From Prescottella soli (GTDB lineage Bacteria > Actinomycetota > Actinomycetes > Mycobacteriales > Mycobacteriaceae), in contig NZ_CP157276.1 in NCBI RefSeq assembly GCF_040024445.1, forward strand, positions 3,782,001-3,846,000: DNA of 64,000 bases. The letters run 5' to 3'. Of this stretch, positions 17,407 through 25,173 are shown in pieces. The position numbers and the translations under genes were made by a program. The first letter of the stretch is position 1. The number at the start of each line of letters is the position of its first letter. Under the pieces are notes generated by a model. It was not told where the DNA came from. It was given only the letters and a program-made list of their open reading frames with translations, and searched no databases.

Positions 17407-17778
17407 GTGGGAGCATGGGGAAGCGCGCCGTGGCACAACGATGCGGCGGCCGACTGGTTCGGAGACGTCTTCGGTGGCATCGACATCGATGCGCGCATCG
17501 GCGATGCCCTCGAACACGACGACGATTACGATCGGGTGCGGGCCGCGTGCTACCTGCTCGCTGTGCTCGGGCGCAGCACGGTGTGGCCCGGCGATCTCGA
17601 GCGCCTAGATGGTCACCTCGAACGGGGGGTCGAGCTGCTCACTGAGATGATCGAACCGGAGTCGGAGTTCCGTGAGCTCTGGGAAGACGACCCCGAGGTC
17701 ATCGAGGCCGTTCGCGTAGAGATCGCGGAACTCGAGGCCCGCCTCGACGGTGAGGGCGACGAGGGCGACGAGGACTAG
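17407..17778 (+). CDS. DUF4259 domain protein
   Basis: A 123-aa acidic protein that starts VGAWGSAPWHNDAAADWFGD, the characteristic N terminus of DUF4259 (usually MGAWGxGxFxNDxAxDW). The C-terminal half is helical and strongly acidic, ending EGDEGDED. The GTG at 17407 follows GAAGGGC. The family is widespread and has no assigned function. It ends four bases into a convergent small gene. It may have travelled with the adjacent decayed elements. Confidence 0.75.
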   Translation: MGAWGSAPWHNDAAADWFGDVFGGIDIDARIGDALEHDDDYDRVRAACYLLAVLGRSTVWPGDLERLDGHLERGVELLTEMIEPESEFRELWEDDPEVIEAVRVEIAELEARLDGEGDEGDED

Positions 17779-18068
17779 CGGCAATCATCTCCAGCCCACC
17801 GCAGCAGCGCCTCGCCGAACGCGGCTGCGAGCTGTGGGTGGTCGGAGGCTACAAGGCCGGACTGGTCTTCCAAATGCTCCCGCGCGAGTGCAGGCCCCGA
17901 GAAGGGGCTGGGCTCATCGATATCCGTTGGCTCAGGCGGAACTGGGCCACCTGGGTGAATCCACACTGGCCGCTCCATCGGATCGCTGTCCGCCCCTGGG
18001 ACGCCGACGAGGACCTCGACCCCGCGCACTCTGAGCGGAACTGAAGCCTCGACCTCACTTCGCAGCAC
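17775..18068 (-). CDS. Hypothetical protein
   Basis: A 97-aa frame with balanced composition (LRSEVEASVPLRVRGVEVLV near the start, then a Pro/Asp-rich centre and a helical end with LAAAFGEALLRWAG). I do not recognise a family. It overlaps the DUF4259 stop by four bases in a convergent layout. No clear ribosome site is visible upstream of 18068. An opposite-strand frame covers part of it, so the call is tentative. Confidence 0.4.
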   Translation of the reverse strand: MLRSEVEASVPLRVRGVEVLVGVPGADSDPMERPVWIHPGGPVPPEPTDIDEPSPFSGPALAREHLEDQSGLVASDHPQLAAAFGEALLRWAGDDCR

Positions 18069-18428
18069 GAGTCCTGTTGCCTGGGGAGTGGGACTCTGGA
18101 AGAGATCCGCGCGCCGGTACGCTCGTGCTGACGGTGGAGGTGTGCTCCAACACCATCCGAGACCGACAGAGTAGCGGCGGTGGTTTGAATATCCCTGTGA
18201 GGCTTGATGTTTCGTCGCTAATGCGAGCTTAACTGCCTACGTCGATGTCTCGGTTACCGGGTCCGTGAGGGCGAGTGCGCTTGAATAGTGAAGATGCGGC
18301 ATCGAGATCCACCCCTATCTTTGGGGTTGCTCCATTCAAGAGGACCCGCAGGTTCAGCTGCGATGAAAGCGGTATCTATAGGAAATGAAGCGATGAGGGC
18401 GCTGCTATCTCGGATGTACAGCATATGA
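18069..18428. other. Lower-GC intergenic stretch
   Basis: About 360 bases, visibly AT-richer than the surroundings (for example near 18183-18240), with no supported gene. CCCC-TATCTTT-GGGG near 18323 could form a small hairpin. Composition suggests acquired DNA. Confidence 0.4.
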
Positions 18429-18463
18429 CGAAGGGAGAGGGACGCGATGACCCTCTCCCTTCG
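18429..18463 (-). terminator. Terminator of small peptide gene
   Basis: Perfect 13-bp stem: CGAAGGGAGAGGG (18429-18441) and CCCTCTCCCTTCG (18451-18463), with a 9-nt loop. It lies 12 bases past the stop of the 35-aa peptide gene on the minus strand. Confidence 0.75.
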
Positions 18464-18475
18464 CTTCAGTCCGGG

Positions 18476-18583
18476 CTAGGACGCAGACGTGAGTCCCGCG
18501 CCAATCGCGACGATGGCAAGAACGACGGCTCCGATGCCCGCGAAGTAGTTGATCTGGGCGAGCTGCTCGTTCGATGAACCCAT
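18476..18583 (-). CDS. 35-aa single-pass membrane peptide
   Basis: Tiny gene encoding MGSSNEQLAQINYFAG followed by an uninterrupted hydrophobic helix (IGAVVLAIVAIGAGL) and TSAS. CAGGGAG lies seven bases upstream of the ATG at 18583; an in-frame ATG two codons earlier (18589) is too close to that site. A good promoter (TTGTCA, 16 bp, TATAGT) lies about 100 bases upstream and a perfect hairpin follows the stop, so it looks like an independent transcription unit. Function unknown: possibilities include a small porin-like, bacteriocin-like, toxin or regulatory membrane peptide. No family recognised. Confidence 0.65.
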   Translation of the reverse strand: MGSSNEQLAQINYFAGIGAVVLAIVAIGAGLTSAS

Positions 18584-18687
18584 TGACATACTCCCTGTTG
18601 TAGATGGTTCGCCTGGGCTGAAGTTGCACCAGGTCCTCGAGATTCGAACGTCGCTATGACAGAACCGCGGAGCTCGATCTCTGAATG

Positions 18688-18715
18688 ACTATATTAGGTT
18701 CAGCTACGATGACAA
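18688..18715 (-). promoter_or_regulatory. Sigma-70-type promoter for the 35-aa peptide
   Basis: On the minus strand: TTGTCA (18710-18715), 16-bp spacer, TATAGT (18688-18693). Both hexamers are close to consensus, which is rare in this GC-rich window. Transcription would start near 18681 and give a leader of roughly 95 nt. Confidence 0.6.
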
Positions 18716-18757
18716 TGGTGTTCCTCGAGAAGACGGATTCCCAGCTGATAGTGCCCG

Positions 18758-18892
18758 ATGGTCATGACCTACGCCATGCTGTCCTTGCTGGGACTGGGTG
18801 AGCCGGGTTCCCGTGCGTCTATGCGGGAGATGCGGGGGCGAGTTCCTCGGATCGTGGAGCAGTACGAGGCAGATATTGCCAAGCGCGTGTAG
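18758..18892 (+). CDS. Possible 44-aa protein or gene fragment
   Basis: Frame MVMTYAMLSLLGLGEPGSRA, then a charged helical end (RVPRIVEQYEADIAKRV). The composition is protein-like and may be the C-terminal piece of a larger protein, but I cannot name it. No clear ribosome site precedes the ATG. Divergent to the 35-aa peptide gene. The ~225 bases downstream hold no supported gene. Confidence 0.3.
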   Translation: MVMTYAMLSLLGLGEPGSRASMREMRGRVPRIVEQYEADIAKRV

Positions 18893-19117
18893 ATCCACTT
18901 CGGTCCCATCCGAAATCGTCTGGTGAATCGCGAAAGACGTTTCCTGAACCACGGTTCTGGCGTCCCTCCGTCGTCGTTGAGCGCCTATCGGGTCTCGTTT
19001 CGATCGATCGATCGCGTCGGGACTTAGGGGCGCTCGAAATCGAGATCAGCGCACTGTCGGTGGCTTCCTGTCTTGATGACGCTGATACCTGTCGCCCGGG
19101 GCGGGGTGTACGACGAG

Positions 19118-19267
19118 TCAAATGGGTGACCAAGTCAATGCTGCGGAACTCAGCCATGGCACATTGGAAGCTTGGCTAAGGGTCTTCATTGCGGGCTCGC
19201 ACGCGGAGAAGCCCATTCCTAGTGTCAGCATCAAGTCCCCCCCGATCACACTGATGTGATCGGACAT
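19118..19267 (-). CDS. Hypothetical 49-aa peptide
   Basis: MSDHISVIGGDLMLTLGMGF is followed by SACEPAMKTL and an amphipathic end. GGAAGGAG, an unusually strong ribosome site, lies just upstream of the ATG at 19267. No family recognised; it has no signal peptide and one Cys. It lies in the same lower-GC island as the 35-aa peptide gene and on the same strand. Confidence 0.45.
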   Translation of the reverse strand: MSDHISVIGGDLMLTLGMGFSACEPAMKTLSQASNVPWLSSAALTWSPI

Positions 19268-19299
19268 GTCACTCCTTCCCTTCTGTAAACCGATTCGTC

Positions 19300-19336
19300 G
19301 CGCCCCACCGAACCCGCGAAAGGGACGGTGGGGCGC
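19300..19336 (-). terminator. Hairpin downstream of lipoprotein gene
   Basis: Perfect 11-bp stem GCGCCCCACCG (19300-19310) / CGGTGGGGCGC (19326-19336), 15-nt loop, about 100 bases after the lipoprotein stop and 33 bases before the 49-aa peptide start. It most likely terminates the lipoprotein mRNA. Confidence 0.6.
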
Positions 19337-19435
19337 GGGCGGCACCGAGGGTCTAACTGCCATCGGGTGGCGGCCGTGCGCTGGCGAGAGCTCCGCGGCC
19401 GGAGTGCCCCGGAAGTGGGCGGGTGCGGGGTGCGG

Positions 19436-20023
19436 CTAGGCCCCGATCAGTTCTTTGGCGGCCGACACGGCGGCCGGACCGTCCAGAGACGGCATGTCAT
19501 CCCACTGCCCACCGGTGATCGTTACCTTGACATCGGGAGTCTCGACCGTCGTGACGATCACCCCGGCGACGGCCGTCGTCACCGGGAGGGTGTAGGCGAC
19601 GCCACCGGCCTTTTCGAGTTCGGCGTCCGGAAGGACGACGAGCTTGCCGGCCTCGAGGTCCCGCACTGCCGAGACCTCTCCGGTCCCGGGCTCGATGAGG
19701 ACCTCGACGACACGGATCTCGCTCAGATCCGTGGCGCCGTCGGGGATCTCCCAGTTGCACAGCACACCGTACTCGTCGACCGCGTTCGACGGACTCTCCT
19801 GCAGCCCAGCGATGTACGGTGCGACCGCAGGGGCAACGTCGCTGCAGCTCGTGAATCGCGTCAGCGCGTGCGCTCCCGAGGCGCTCACTGCGTTGTCCTG
19901 GGCGACTGCGGTCCCTTCGGCCTTGGCGTCCTGGGCCGCTTTGTCGGTGTCGTCGGAACCGCAGGCACTGACTGCTGCGGCGAGAAGAAGCGCCACAGAA
20001 ACAAACCGGGCATTTCGAATCAT
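19436..20023 (-). CDS. Putative lipoprotein
   Basis: A 195-aa secreted lipoprotein. Signal MIRNARFVSVALLLAAA leads to lipobox VSAC, with Cys21 as the lipid-modified residue, followed by a GSDDTDKAAQD linker. The mature domain has two further Cys (SCSDVAP and VLCNWEIP), probably a disulphide, in a pattern reminiscent of the actinobacterial DUF3558-like lipoproteins, though I cannot confirm the family. It would sit on the outer face of the plasma membrane. No enzyme motif is seen. Confidence 0.72.
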   Translation of the reverse strand: MIRNARFVSVALLLAAAVSACGSDDTDKAAQDAKAEGTAVAQDNAVSASGAHALTRFTSCSDVAPAVAPYIAGLQESPSNAVDEYGVLCNWEIPDGATDLSEIRVVEVLIEPGTGEVSAVRDLEAGKLVVLPDAELEKAGGVAYTLPVTTAVAGVIVTTVETPDVKVTITGGQWDDMPSLDGPAAVSAAKELIGA

Positions 20024-20218
20024 GGGGGCAATCTATCAAGGTGGTCGGTCGACCGACAGCACCAATCACGGGTCATCGTCGGGTCATCGCTGCTGGAACT
20101 CGGCCGGAGGTGCGCACGGGTACGCGACGTGGCGAGAGGTGGTGTTCTGTGACTGGGAGAGGAGGTTGACTGCGTGCATGGATGGCAGCGTGAAAGAGGG
20201 AGACGAGCGAGCGAAGGG

Positions 20219-20288
20219 GTGTTCACCAATGACGTGCCGAGTTGGGGCATACGTGGACTCGCTTGGCTGACTGGTCGGTAGGGTCGGT
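20219..20288 (+). repeat. Dispersed repeat, copy 4
   Basis: GGTGTTCACCAATG at 20219, preceded by a purine run (GAAAGAGGGAGACGAGCGAG). The inner part (GGGGCATACGTGGA) is diverged, and the second box (CTGGTCGGTAGGG near 20274-20285) has lost ATCAC. The spacing of 59 bp is kept. It lies in the 384-bp gap between the lipoprotein and lhgO genes, which otherwise holds no gene. Confidence 0.55.
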
Positions 20289-20384
20289 CGGCGTCTGTGC
20301 GAGTTCCACCGGCTCCATACCGGAATTTATCCACAGGTAGGCCGGTGGATACCTCCGGTGGAACCGGGTCCGCCCGGTCACGGA

Positions 20385-20402
20385 GCCGGGCAGTTGCCCG
20401 GC
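20385..20402 (-). terminator. Terminator of lhgO
   Basis: GCCGGGC-AGTT-GCCCGGC: 7-bp perfect stem with a tetraloop, five bases past the lhgO stop on the minus strand. Confidence 0.6.
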
Positions 20403-20407
20403 GGTCC

Positions 20408-21643
20408 TCATGGCAGCAAGCCCGCCCGACTGAGCGATTCGCGGACGACGTACTCGGCGATCGCCAGCGAGGACGTCGCTCCCGGTGAAGGCGCATTGCG
20501 CACGTGAATCAACCGATTCTTGCCCGAGATGACGAAATCGTCTTCGAGAGTGCCGTCACTGTTCATGGCTTGCGCGCGGATTCCCCGAGGCCCGCGATGT
20601 ACATCGGCCATCGTGATGGCGGGGACGTACTTGCGCGCCTCCTTCACGAACGACCGGGTGCTCACGACCGTGCGCGACTCACGCGCCGCAGCGGGCAGAT
20701 TCTGGGACGCGAAGCGCCAGAATCCACCAAATCCGATCGCATCCGCGATGTCACGCAGGGAGTAGTCGCGGGGCCGGTACGCCTCCCTCCCAAGTGACAG
20801 GAATGCGTTCGGCCCAAGCATGATCGCTCCGTCGAAGCGTTTGGTGAGGTGCACTCCGAGGAAGGGGTACTTCGGGTCGGGCACGGGGTAGATCAAGCCC
20901 TTGACCAGAGACGACTTCTCCGGTGAGAGCAGGAAGTAGTCGCCGAAGAAAGGAACGATCTTCGGGAATGCGGAGTCTCCGGCGCCGTGCGCGACCCGGT
21001 CGGATTGCAGTCCGGCACAGGTGATGACGAGATCGAAGGTCTCTACGCCGGCGGCGGTCGTGACAGACACTCGTCGGTTTCCGGCGTTCGCCGACGTGGC
21101 ATCGCCAGTCGCGATGGCGGCGACCTCGTGGCCCAGAAGCACGGTGCCGCCCGCAGTCACGATGTCTTCCGCAAGAGCGTTGCCGATCCCGACGTAGTCG
21201 ACGATGGCGGTGTGTGGTGAATGCAGCGCCGCGACGCCGCGCGCATGCGGCTCGATGTCGGAGATCTCGTTGGCGCCGACCAAGCGGACGTCGGGGACGC
21301 CGTTGGCCTGCGCCCGTTCATAGATCGCGCGCAGGCGGTCGAGTTCATTGGCGTTCTGCGCGACGACGATCTTGCCGCACTCCTCGTACGTGACGCCCTT
21401 GTCCGCGGCAAGCTTCTCGAGCAGCCCCACTCCCCGCCGGCAGAGTCGGGCCTTGAGGCTTCCCGGCTCGTAATACAACCCGGCATGCACGACGCCGCTG
21501 TTGTGGCCGGTCTGATGGGTGCCGACGGCCGATTCCTTCTCGAAAACGATGACGTCAGCTCCCGGAAGCTTGGAGAGCAGCTCACGGGCCACCGCGAGTC
21601 CAACAATGCCGCCACCGACGACCGCGGCTCGAATCTTGCTCAT
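20408..21643 (-). CDS. lhgO: L-2-hydroxyglutarate oxidase
   Basis: FAD-dependent oxidase/dehydrogenase of the DAO fold (411 aa) that converts L-2-hydroxyglutarate to 2-oxoglutarate at the membrane. The N-terminal dinucleotide motif is VVGGGIVGLAVARELL, followed by FEKE. HQTGHNSGVVHAGLYYEPGS is the hallmark segment of LhgO. The C-terminal part contains GPRGIRAQAM and the NAPSPGATSSLAIAEYV end typical of the family. The ATG at 21643 follows AAGGGAG; a start at 21679 would add 12 unconserved residues. Probably a monocistronic metabolite-repair gene. Confidence 0.93.
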   Translation of the reverse strand: MSKIRAAVVGGGIVGLAVARELLSKLPGADVIVFEKESAVGTHQTGHNSGVVHAGLYYEPGSLKARLCRRGVGLLEKLAADKGVTYEECGKIVVAQNANELDRLRAIYERAQANGVPDVRLVGANEISDIEPHARGVAALHSPHTAIVDYVGIGNALAEDIVTAGGTVLLGHEVAAIATGDATSANAGNRRVSVTTAAGVETFDLVITCAGLQSDRVAHGAGDSAFPKIVPFFGDYFLLSPEKSSLVKGLIYPVPDPKYPFLGVHLTKRFDGAIMLGPNAFLSLGREAYRPRDYSLRDIADAIGFGGFWRFASQNLPAAARESRTVVSTRSFVKEARKYVPAITMADVHRGPRGIRAQAMNSDGTLEDDFVISGKNRLIHVRNAPSPGATSSLAIAEYVVRESLSRAGLLP

Positions 21644-21789
21644 AAAGGCTCCCTTTGCATCGAGCTGAATGAAGCTCACTCGCTACCCACTCGCGAGATG
21701 TGCGTCACAACACTATGTTGCATGTTGCATGCACCACATGGATCGGGCGATTTCGCCGCTCGGCAGTGAACGCCGCGCCTGACTCGCTT

Positions 21790-22110
21790 CCGTGGGAACC
21801 GCCCAGTGCGTGGTTGCTGGGTTCAACGAGCGGATTCGTGCAATTCGACAGGCCCCCTTTGCCCCGCGAGAGGTTGGTGCCGTGCCGGTGGGCCAAGCAG
21901 ATCGTCGAGTCCACCGATACCATCCAGCCGACGGGGACGTCCGCATCGGCATGGGCCGGAGTGCGGCCAGGATCGCGTCCCAGGTCCCGTCACTGGAGTA
22001 GCGGCGTTGCCGCTGCCGGATCGTCTGCCACGGGGCGAATTTCGCGGACAGTTGACGCCACGTGATTCGGGCGCGGGATCGGTAGACGATGCCTTCGACG
22101 ACCCGGCGTA
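21790..22110 (-). pseudogene. IS5-family transposase remnant
   Basis: Read on the minus strand, one frame from about 22110 gives RRVVEGIVYRSRARITWRQL, then GTWDAILAALRP: the N-terminal (DUF4096-like) part of an IS5-type transposase. The match then moves to another frame with VDSTICLAHRHGT, KGGLSNCTN and EPSNHALGGSHG, corresponding to the DDE-region start (usually VDST...HQH...DHALGRSRGG). Such elements often use a programmed frameshift. Here both ends are missing and no terminal repeats are visible, so it is inactive. Confidence 0.6.
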
Positions 22111-22321
22111 GACGTCACCGCCATCGGTCGCGATCCGGGCCGGGCTGCCATTGAGGTCGCGGCCGGTGGTGAGCGCTGCCGATCGTGTTCGCGCGGTGCA
22201 GGACGGCCTCTGCGCCTGTTTCGGGTGTGGGTCCCTTTATCGAACCTGCCCTGGTAGACGACAGCCACAGCGTGCCAGCGCGATTGGATTGCCGGCTTGG
22301 GCCCTGTGCCCGTGGAGAGCA

Positions 22322-22378
22322 GTAGAGAGAGAAGAGAAGAGAAGAGAAGAGAGAGGAGAGAGAGAAGAGAAGAAGAGG
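22322..22378 (+). repeat. Purine-only GA tract
   Basis: About 57 bases of almost pure purine ((GA)n and GAGAAGA units), with a single T near the start, directly before repeat copy 5. Shorter, more degenerate purine runs precede the other repeat copies. Such tracts can adopt triplex structure and are slippage-prone. Confidence 0.7.
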
Positions 22379-22447
22379 GATGTTCACCAATGGCGGAGCG
22401 TGGTGGGCTGCATGCGGATTGGATAGGTCTACCGGTCGGTAATCACG
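22379..22447 (+). repeat. Dispersed repeat, copy 5
   Basis: GATGTTCACCAATGGCGGAG at 22379 and CCGGTCGGTAATCACG ending at 22447, 59 bp between boxes. It is the closest match to copy 3 (shared GGCGGAGCG, TGGGCTGCATG, GGATTGGATAG). It lies between the IS5 remnant and a small hypothetical gene. Confidence 0.7.
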
Positions 22448-22465
22448 CTTAAGGAGGTCTCCAGA

Positions 22466-22738
22466 TCACGGAAGTCTGGAAGAGTTCCAGACTTTGTAAG
22501 TCCGGGTGCGCTCGAGTCCGGTATAGGCCACCTTTCCCGGACTGAATGTAGGACGGGTTGCCGGGACGCCTGCGCCGGCCGCTGTCGATCTGCAGCGAAG
22601 ATTAGCCAGGTAAACGTCATAATCCCGGTTAGCGGCAAGCATTTTCAGATGGAGTTGGCCGACGCTGTACTCCTCGGCCGGCTCGTCGTCAGTGTCGAGG
22701 TAGCGGCGGCGGATCATCTCGCTGACTTCGCCAGCCAT
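22466..22738 (-). CDS. Hypothetical protein, 90 aa
   Basis: Frame beginning MAGEVSEMIRRRYLDTDDEP, with an amphipathic centre (VGQLHLKMLAANRDYDVYLA) and a basic C-terminal third. GAGGGC precedes the ATG at 22738. No family recognised. The frame continues upstream to 22846 with low-complexity sequence that I leave out. A 7-bp inverted repeat (AGTCCGG/CCGGACT) at 22515-22543 lies in its 3' part. It may be genuine or a remnant. Confidence 0.4.
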   Translation of the reverse strand: MAGEVSEMIRRRYLDTDDEPAEEYSVGQLHLKMLAANRDYDVYLANLRCRSTAAGAGVPATRPTFSPGKVAYTGLERTRTYKVWNSSRLP

Positions 22739-22808
22739 TGCCCTCGTTCCAGCTCGGCTGGTCCCTGATTCGGATTCAGCGTGAGGGGTACTTTTGGGGC
22801 GGGCTCGC

Positions 22809-23291
22809 CTACGCGGGCTCGAGGTCGCGCTCGAACTCGATTTCATCCCGAAGCTGGATCTTGTAGTAGCCCACGTCGGGGATGTCCGGCTTCAGCGTCC
22901 GTCTCGCCTCGTCCACTGCGCCGCATCGAACGGCCGACAGGCGGAAGCCGCGCCGCTGGTAGAACTGCATCGAGTCGAGGTTGTCGTTTGTCGTGACCAA
23001 CCACAGCCGCGAACAGCCTTGTGCACGGGCGACTTGGGCGATGCGTTCGATGAGTGCGGTGCCGACGCCGCCCCATTGGTCGGATGCGCGCATGTTCACG
23101 ATTTCGCAGTTCGTGCCGTCGATGTCGTATATCAGCACCCCGACCGTCTCGTCGTCGGTCAATGCGATCAGGGCCGGGCGGTCGCGTGCGTCGACCAATT
23201 CGCCGCGCCGGGCGATCTGGGCGGTGTGCTGCGCCTGGAGGAATGACGTCAGGCGTGGCTCTCCTGCGGGTACCTCATAGATGTCGACCAT
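22809..23291 (-). CDS. GNAT-family N-acetyltransferase
   Basis: A 160-aa acetyl-CoA-dependent acyltransferase of the GNAT fold. The acetyl-CoA motif is ASDQWGGVGTALIERIAQVA near residues 70-90, followed by strand LWLVTTNDN and QFYQRRGF, the usual motif B. AGGGA precedes the ATG at 23291. The family acetylates amines on small molecules or proteins; the substrate cannot be read here. It looks monocistronic. Confidence 0.88.
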   Translation of the reverse strand: MVDIYEVPAGEPRLTSFLQAQHTAQIARRGELVDARDRPALIALTDDETVGVLIYDIDGTNCEIVNMRASDQWGGVGTALIERIAQVARAQGCSRLWLVTTNDNLDSMQFYQRRGFRLSAVRCGAVDEARRTLKPDIPDVGYYKIQLRDEIEFERDLEPA

Positions 23292-23624
23292 CGTCCCTAT
23301 TTTCCTCGCCCCACCGAGGATGGACCAGGGTGGATTCAACCGGGGGACTGCCCACGATCGATGAGGCTGGGCTACGAACACCCGACCGTGCAGTGCAACC
23401 GCCGACGGGCCGACGATCCGTGCGCGTGCTGCAAGACCGTCACGATCCGCGACGAGGACCAACCCAGAACCCGCATGCCGTTTCCGCACGGAACCAAACA
23501 ATGGTTTGCGTCGTATCACCGCAGAGTGCCAAGAAAACGAGATTCGTGCGAGCAACGCACCGATAGGTGAACTCAACGGCATCTGATCGGTGGACACCCT
23601 GAAGTGTCAAGAAAGGAGAGAGAG
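23292..23624. other. Intergenic stretch with one doubtful small frame
   Basis: About 330 bases. A 69-codon plus-strand frame at 23361-23570 (MRLGYEHPTVQCNRRRADD, then a CACC cysteine cluster) has protein-like spacing but no ribosome site and no recognised family; it could be a relic. The last bases are a purine run (AAAGGAGAGAGAGAG) just past the tRNA 3' end. Confidence 0.3.
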
Positions 23625-23695
23625 AGCCGATGACGGGAATCGAACCCGCGTATTCAGCTTGGGAAGCTGATGTTCTACCATTGAACTACATCGGC
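23625..23695 (-). tRNA. tRNA-Gly (anticodon CCC)
   Basis: Complete 71-nt cloverleaf on the minus strand. The acceptor stem is GCCGATG/CATCGGC, the D-arm contains AGTTCAATGGTAGAAC, the anticodon arm is TCAGC-TTCCCAA-GCTGA and the T-arm is CGGGTTCGATTCCCG. The loop TTCCCAA gives anticodon CCC, reading GGG. No CCA is encoded. In M. tuberculosis a tRNA-Gly gene also neighbours dcd, as I recall. Confidence 0.95.
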
Positions 23696-23834
23696 ATGCG
23701 GAGCTTCGCCCTGCAAGCGGCAACTGTAGCAGAAGCCGTTGACCGTGTGTCCGAGGCCGACTGGAATCCGTGTCGCGTCTGATGATCGCCGAGGTCGACG
23801 CCGGTCACAATCGCCACACCGGTAGCCTTTTGCT

Positions 23835-24422
23835 GTGCTGCTCTCAGATCGTGACATCCGTGCCGAGATTTCTTCCGGGCGACTGGGCATCGACCCGTTC
23901 GAGTCCGAGATGGTGCAGCCGTCCAGCGTGGACGTTCGACTCGACAGTTTGTTCCGGGTCTTCGACAACACCAAGTACACCCACATCGACCCGGCGCTCC
24001 GCCAGGACGAGCTGACGTCGTTGGTCGAGCCGGCGCCCGGCGAGCCGTTCGTGCTCCATCCGGGGGAGTTCGTCCTCGGGTCGACGCTCGAGGTGTGCAG
24101 CCTGCCCGACGACCTGGCGGGCCGGCTCGAGGGCAAGTCGAGCCTCGGTCGTCTCGGGCTTCTGACGCACTCGACCGCGGGCTTCATCGATCCGGGGTTC
24201 AGCGGTCACATCACGCTGGAGCTCTCGAACGTCGCGAACCTGCCCATCACGCTGTGGCCGGGCATGAAGATCGGCCAGCTGTGCCTCCTGCGACTCACGA
24301 GCGCGGCGGAGAACCCGTACGGCAGCTCCGCGGTCGGTTCGAAGTACCAGGGGCAGCGCGGTCCGACGCCGTCGCGGGCCTACCTCAACTTCGCGACGCA
24401 CCCCAGCGCCCAGGCCCGCTGA
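23835..24422 (+). CDS. dcd: dCTP deaminase
   Basis: Cytosolic trimeric-fold dCTP deaminase (195 aa, normal length), making dUTP for dTMP synthesis; mycobacterial orthologues also hydrolyse dUTP. Typical segments: [11 protein letters not shown] at the N terminus, [16 protein letters not shown] near residue 28, and the core motif [20 protein letters not shown], with catalytic Glu in [17 protein letters not shown]. The end has [14 protein letters not shown]. Starts with GTG. Divergent from the tRNA gene. Confidence 0.96.
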   Translation: MLLSDRDIRAEISSGRLGIDPFESEMVQPSSVDVRLDSLFRVFDNTKYTHIDPALRQDELTSLVEPAPGEPFVLHPGEFVLGSTLEVCSLPDDLAGRLEGKSSLGRLGLLTHSTAGFIDPGFSGHITLELSNVANLPITLWPGMKIGQLCLLRLTSAAENPYGSSAVGSKYQGQRGPTPSRAYLNFATHPSAQAR

Positions 24423-25173
24423 CCGAATTCTGACCGCCGACGGCGACCGCTGCCGGTCGGCTGGTTGAAGATTCACATACTCCCAGCTCGCGGGAACGCG
24501 AACCGTTCCGCGACGCCCCGAGCTGTGTTTTGCATCACATTGACAGGTCGTGCTGTTTGCGATCGCTGTCTGATCTTGTGCATCGATTCAGGTTGCGGCA
24601 TTCGCCCCTTCCGCGCCGGTCGGCGGGGCGACGACCGGCGGTCCGGTGGCCTGTGGGCGCTGATATTGCGATGGGATCGCCGCTGGGCGTGCGTGGTCTC
24701 CGCAGGTCGATTCGGTTACCGGAGAGTAGTACGACCGTCCCGATAGTTGATAAAGGGTCGTTTTCCCCGTTATTTTCAGGTAGAGGCTTTGGTCCCGTGG
24801 GGGGATCTTTGTGGACGTTCGTCCAAATCCGGGCGCGGTCGAATCGGACGAACGCCCAACTCATTCGGCCGTTCGTTTCAACTTTTGGCGGGCATTGGCC
24901 CGTGCTAGAACCATTCCGTACAGCGGAGGGCGTCACGCGATTCGACGCCCGAAGCGCATCTACCTCAGGGGTGATCGAAAGCTTTGCGGGATGGAGGATC
25001 CCGCGGGGCGAACGCGAACCCCAGCCGGTGTCGTCGCCTTCGGGCGCCGGGCCGGGGGGAAGGGGTAGGTGACACGGACGGCGGTTCGCTCTTCGAGCGC
25101 TGCCGTCCGGGCTCGACAGCAAGATCGACCCGTCGGGGGTCATGTCATGTGAATGGTCGATGGAGGTGAAGGC
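24423..25173. promoter_or_regulatory. 750-bp leader region of exopolysaccharide operon
   Basis: No gene seen between dcd and the sugar transferase. A possible promoter is TTGATA (24747-24752), 17 bp, TTATTT (24770-24775), giving a leader of nearly 400 nt. In the leader, GCGGGAT-GGAGG-ATCCCGC (24986-25004) displays a Shine-Dalgarno-like GGAGG in its loop. A long hairpin follows at 25075-25109. The length and structure suggest post-initiation control of capsule genes; no known riboswitch class could be assigned by eye. Confidence 0.45.
25075..25109 (+). terminator. Leader hairpin, possible attenuator
   Basis: CGGACGGC (25075-25082) pairs with GCCGTCCG (25102-25109), with an inner CGCTC/GAGCG stem. 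It ends 64 bases before the GTG start of the first exopolysaccharide gene. Too far upstream to hide the ribosome site; transcription attenuation is a possibility. Confidence 0.5.

Noticed and set aside
22322-22378. The GA-rich tract as a CRISPR-like or tandem-repeat array.
   Set aside because: There are no regular repeat-spacer units; it is simple low-complexity purine sequence. No CRISPR array or cas gene was seen anywhere in the window.
23361-23570. A Cys-rich 69-codon frame considered as a zinc-ribbon protein.
   Set aside because: There is no ribosome site or promoter, the Cys spacing fits no zinc motif I know, and the C-terminal part is low-quality. Kept only as a note in the intergenic entry.
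23625-24422. tRNA-Gly as the attachment site of a genomic island.
   Set aside because: The tRNA 3' end is intact but I found no second copy of it in the window, no integrase beside it, and it borders dcd, a conserved neighbour.
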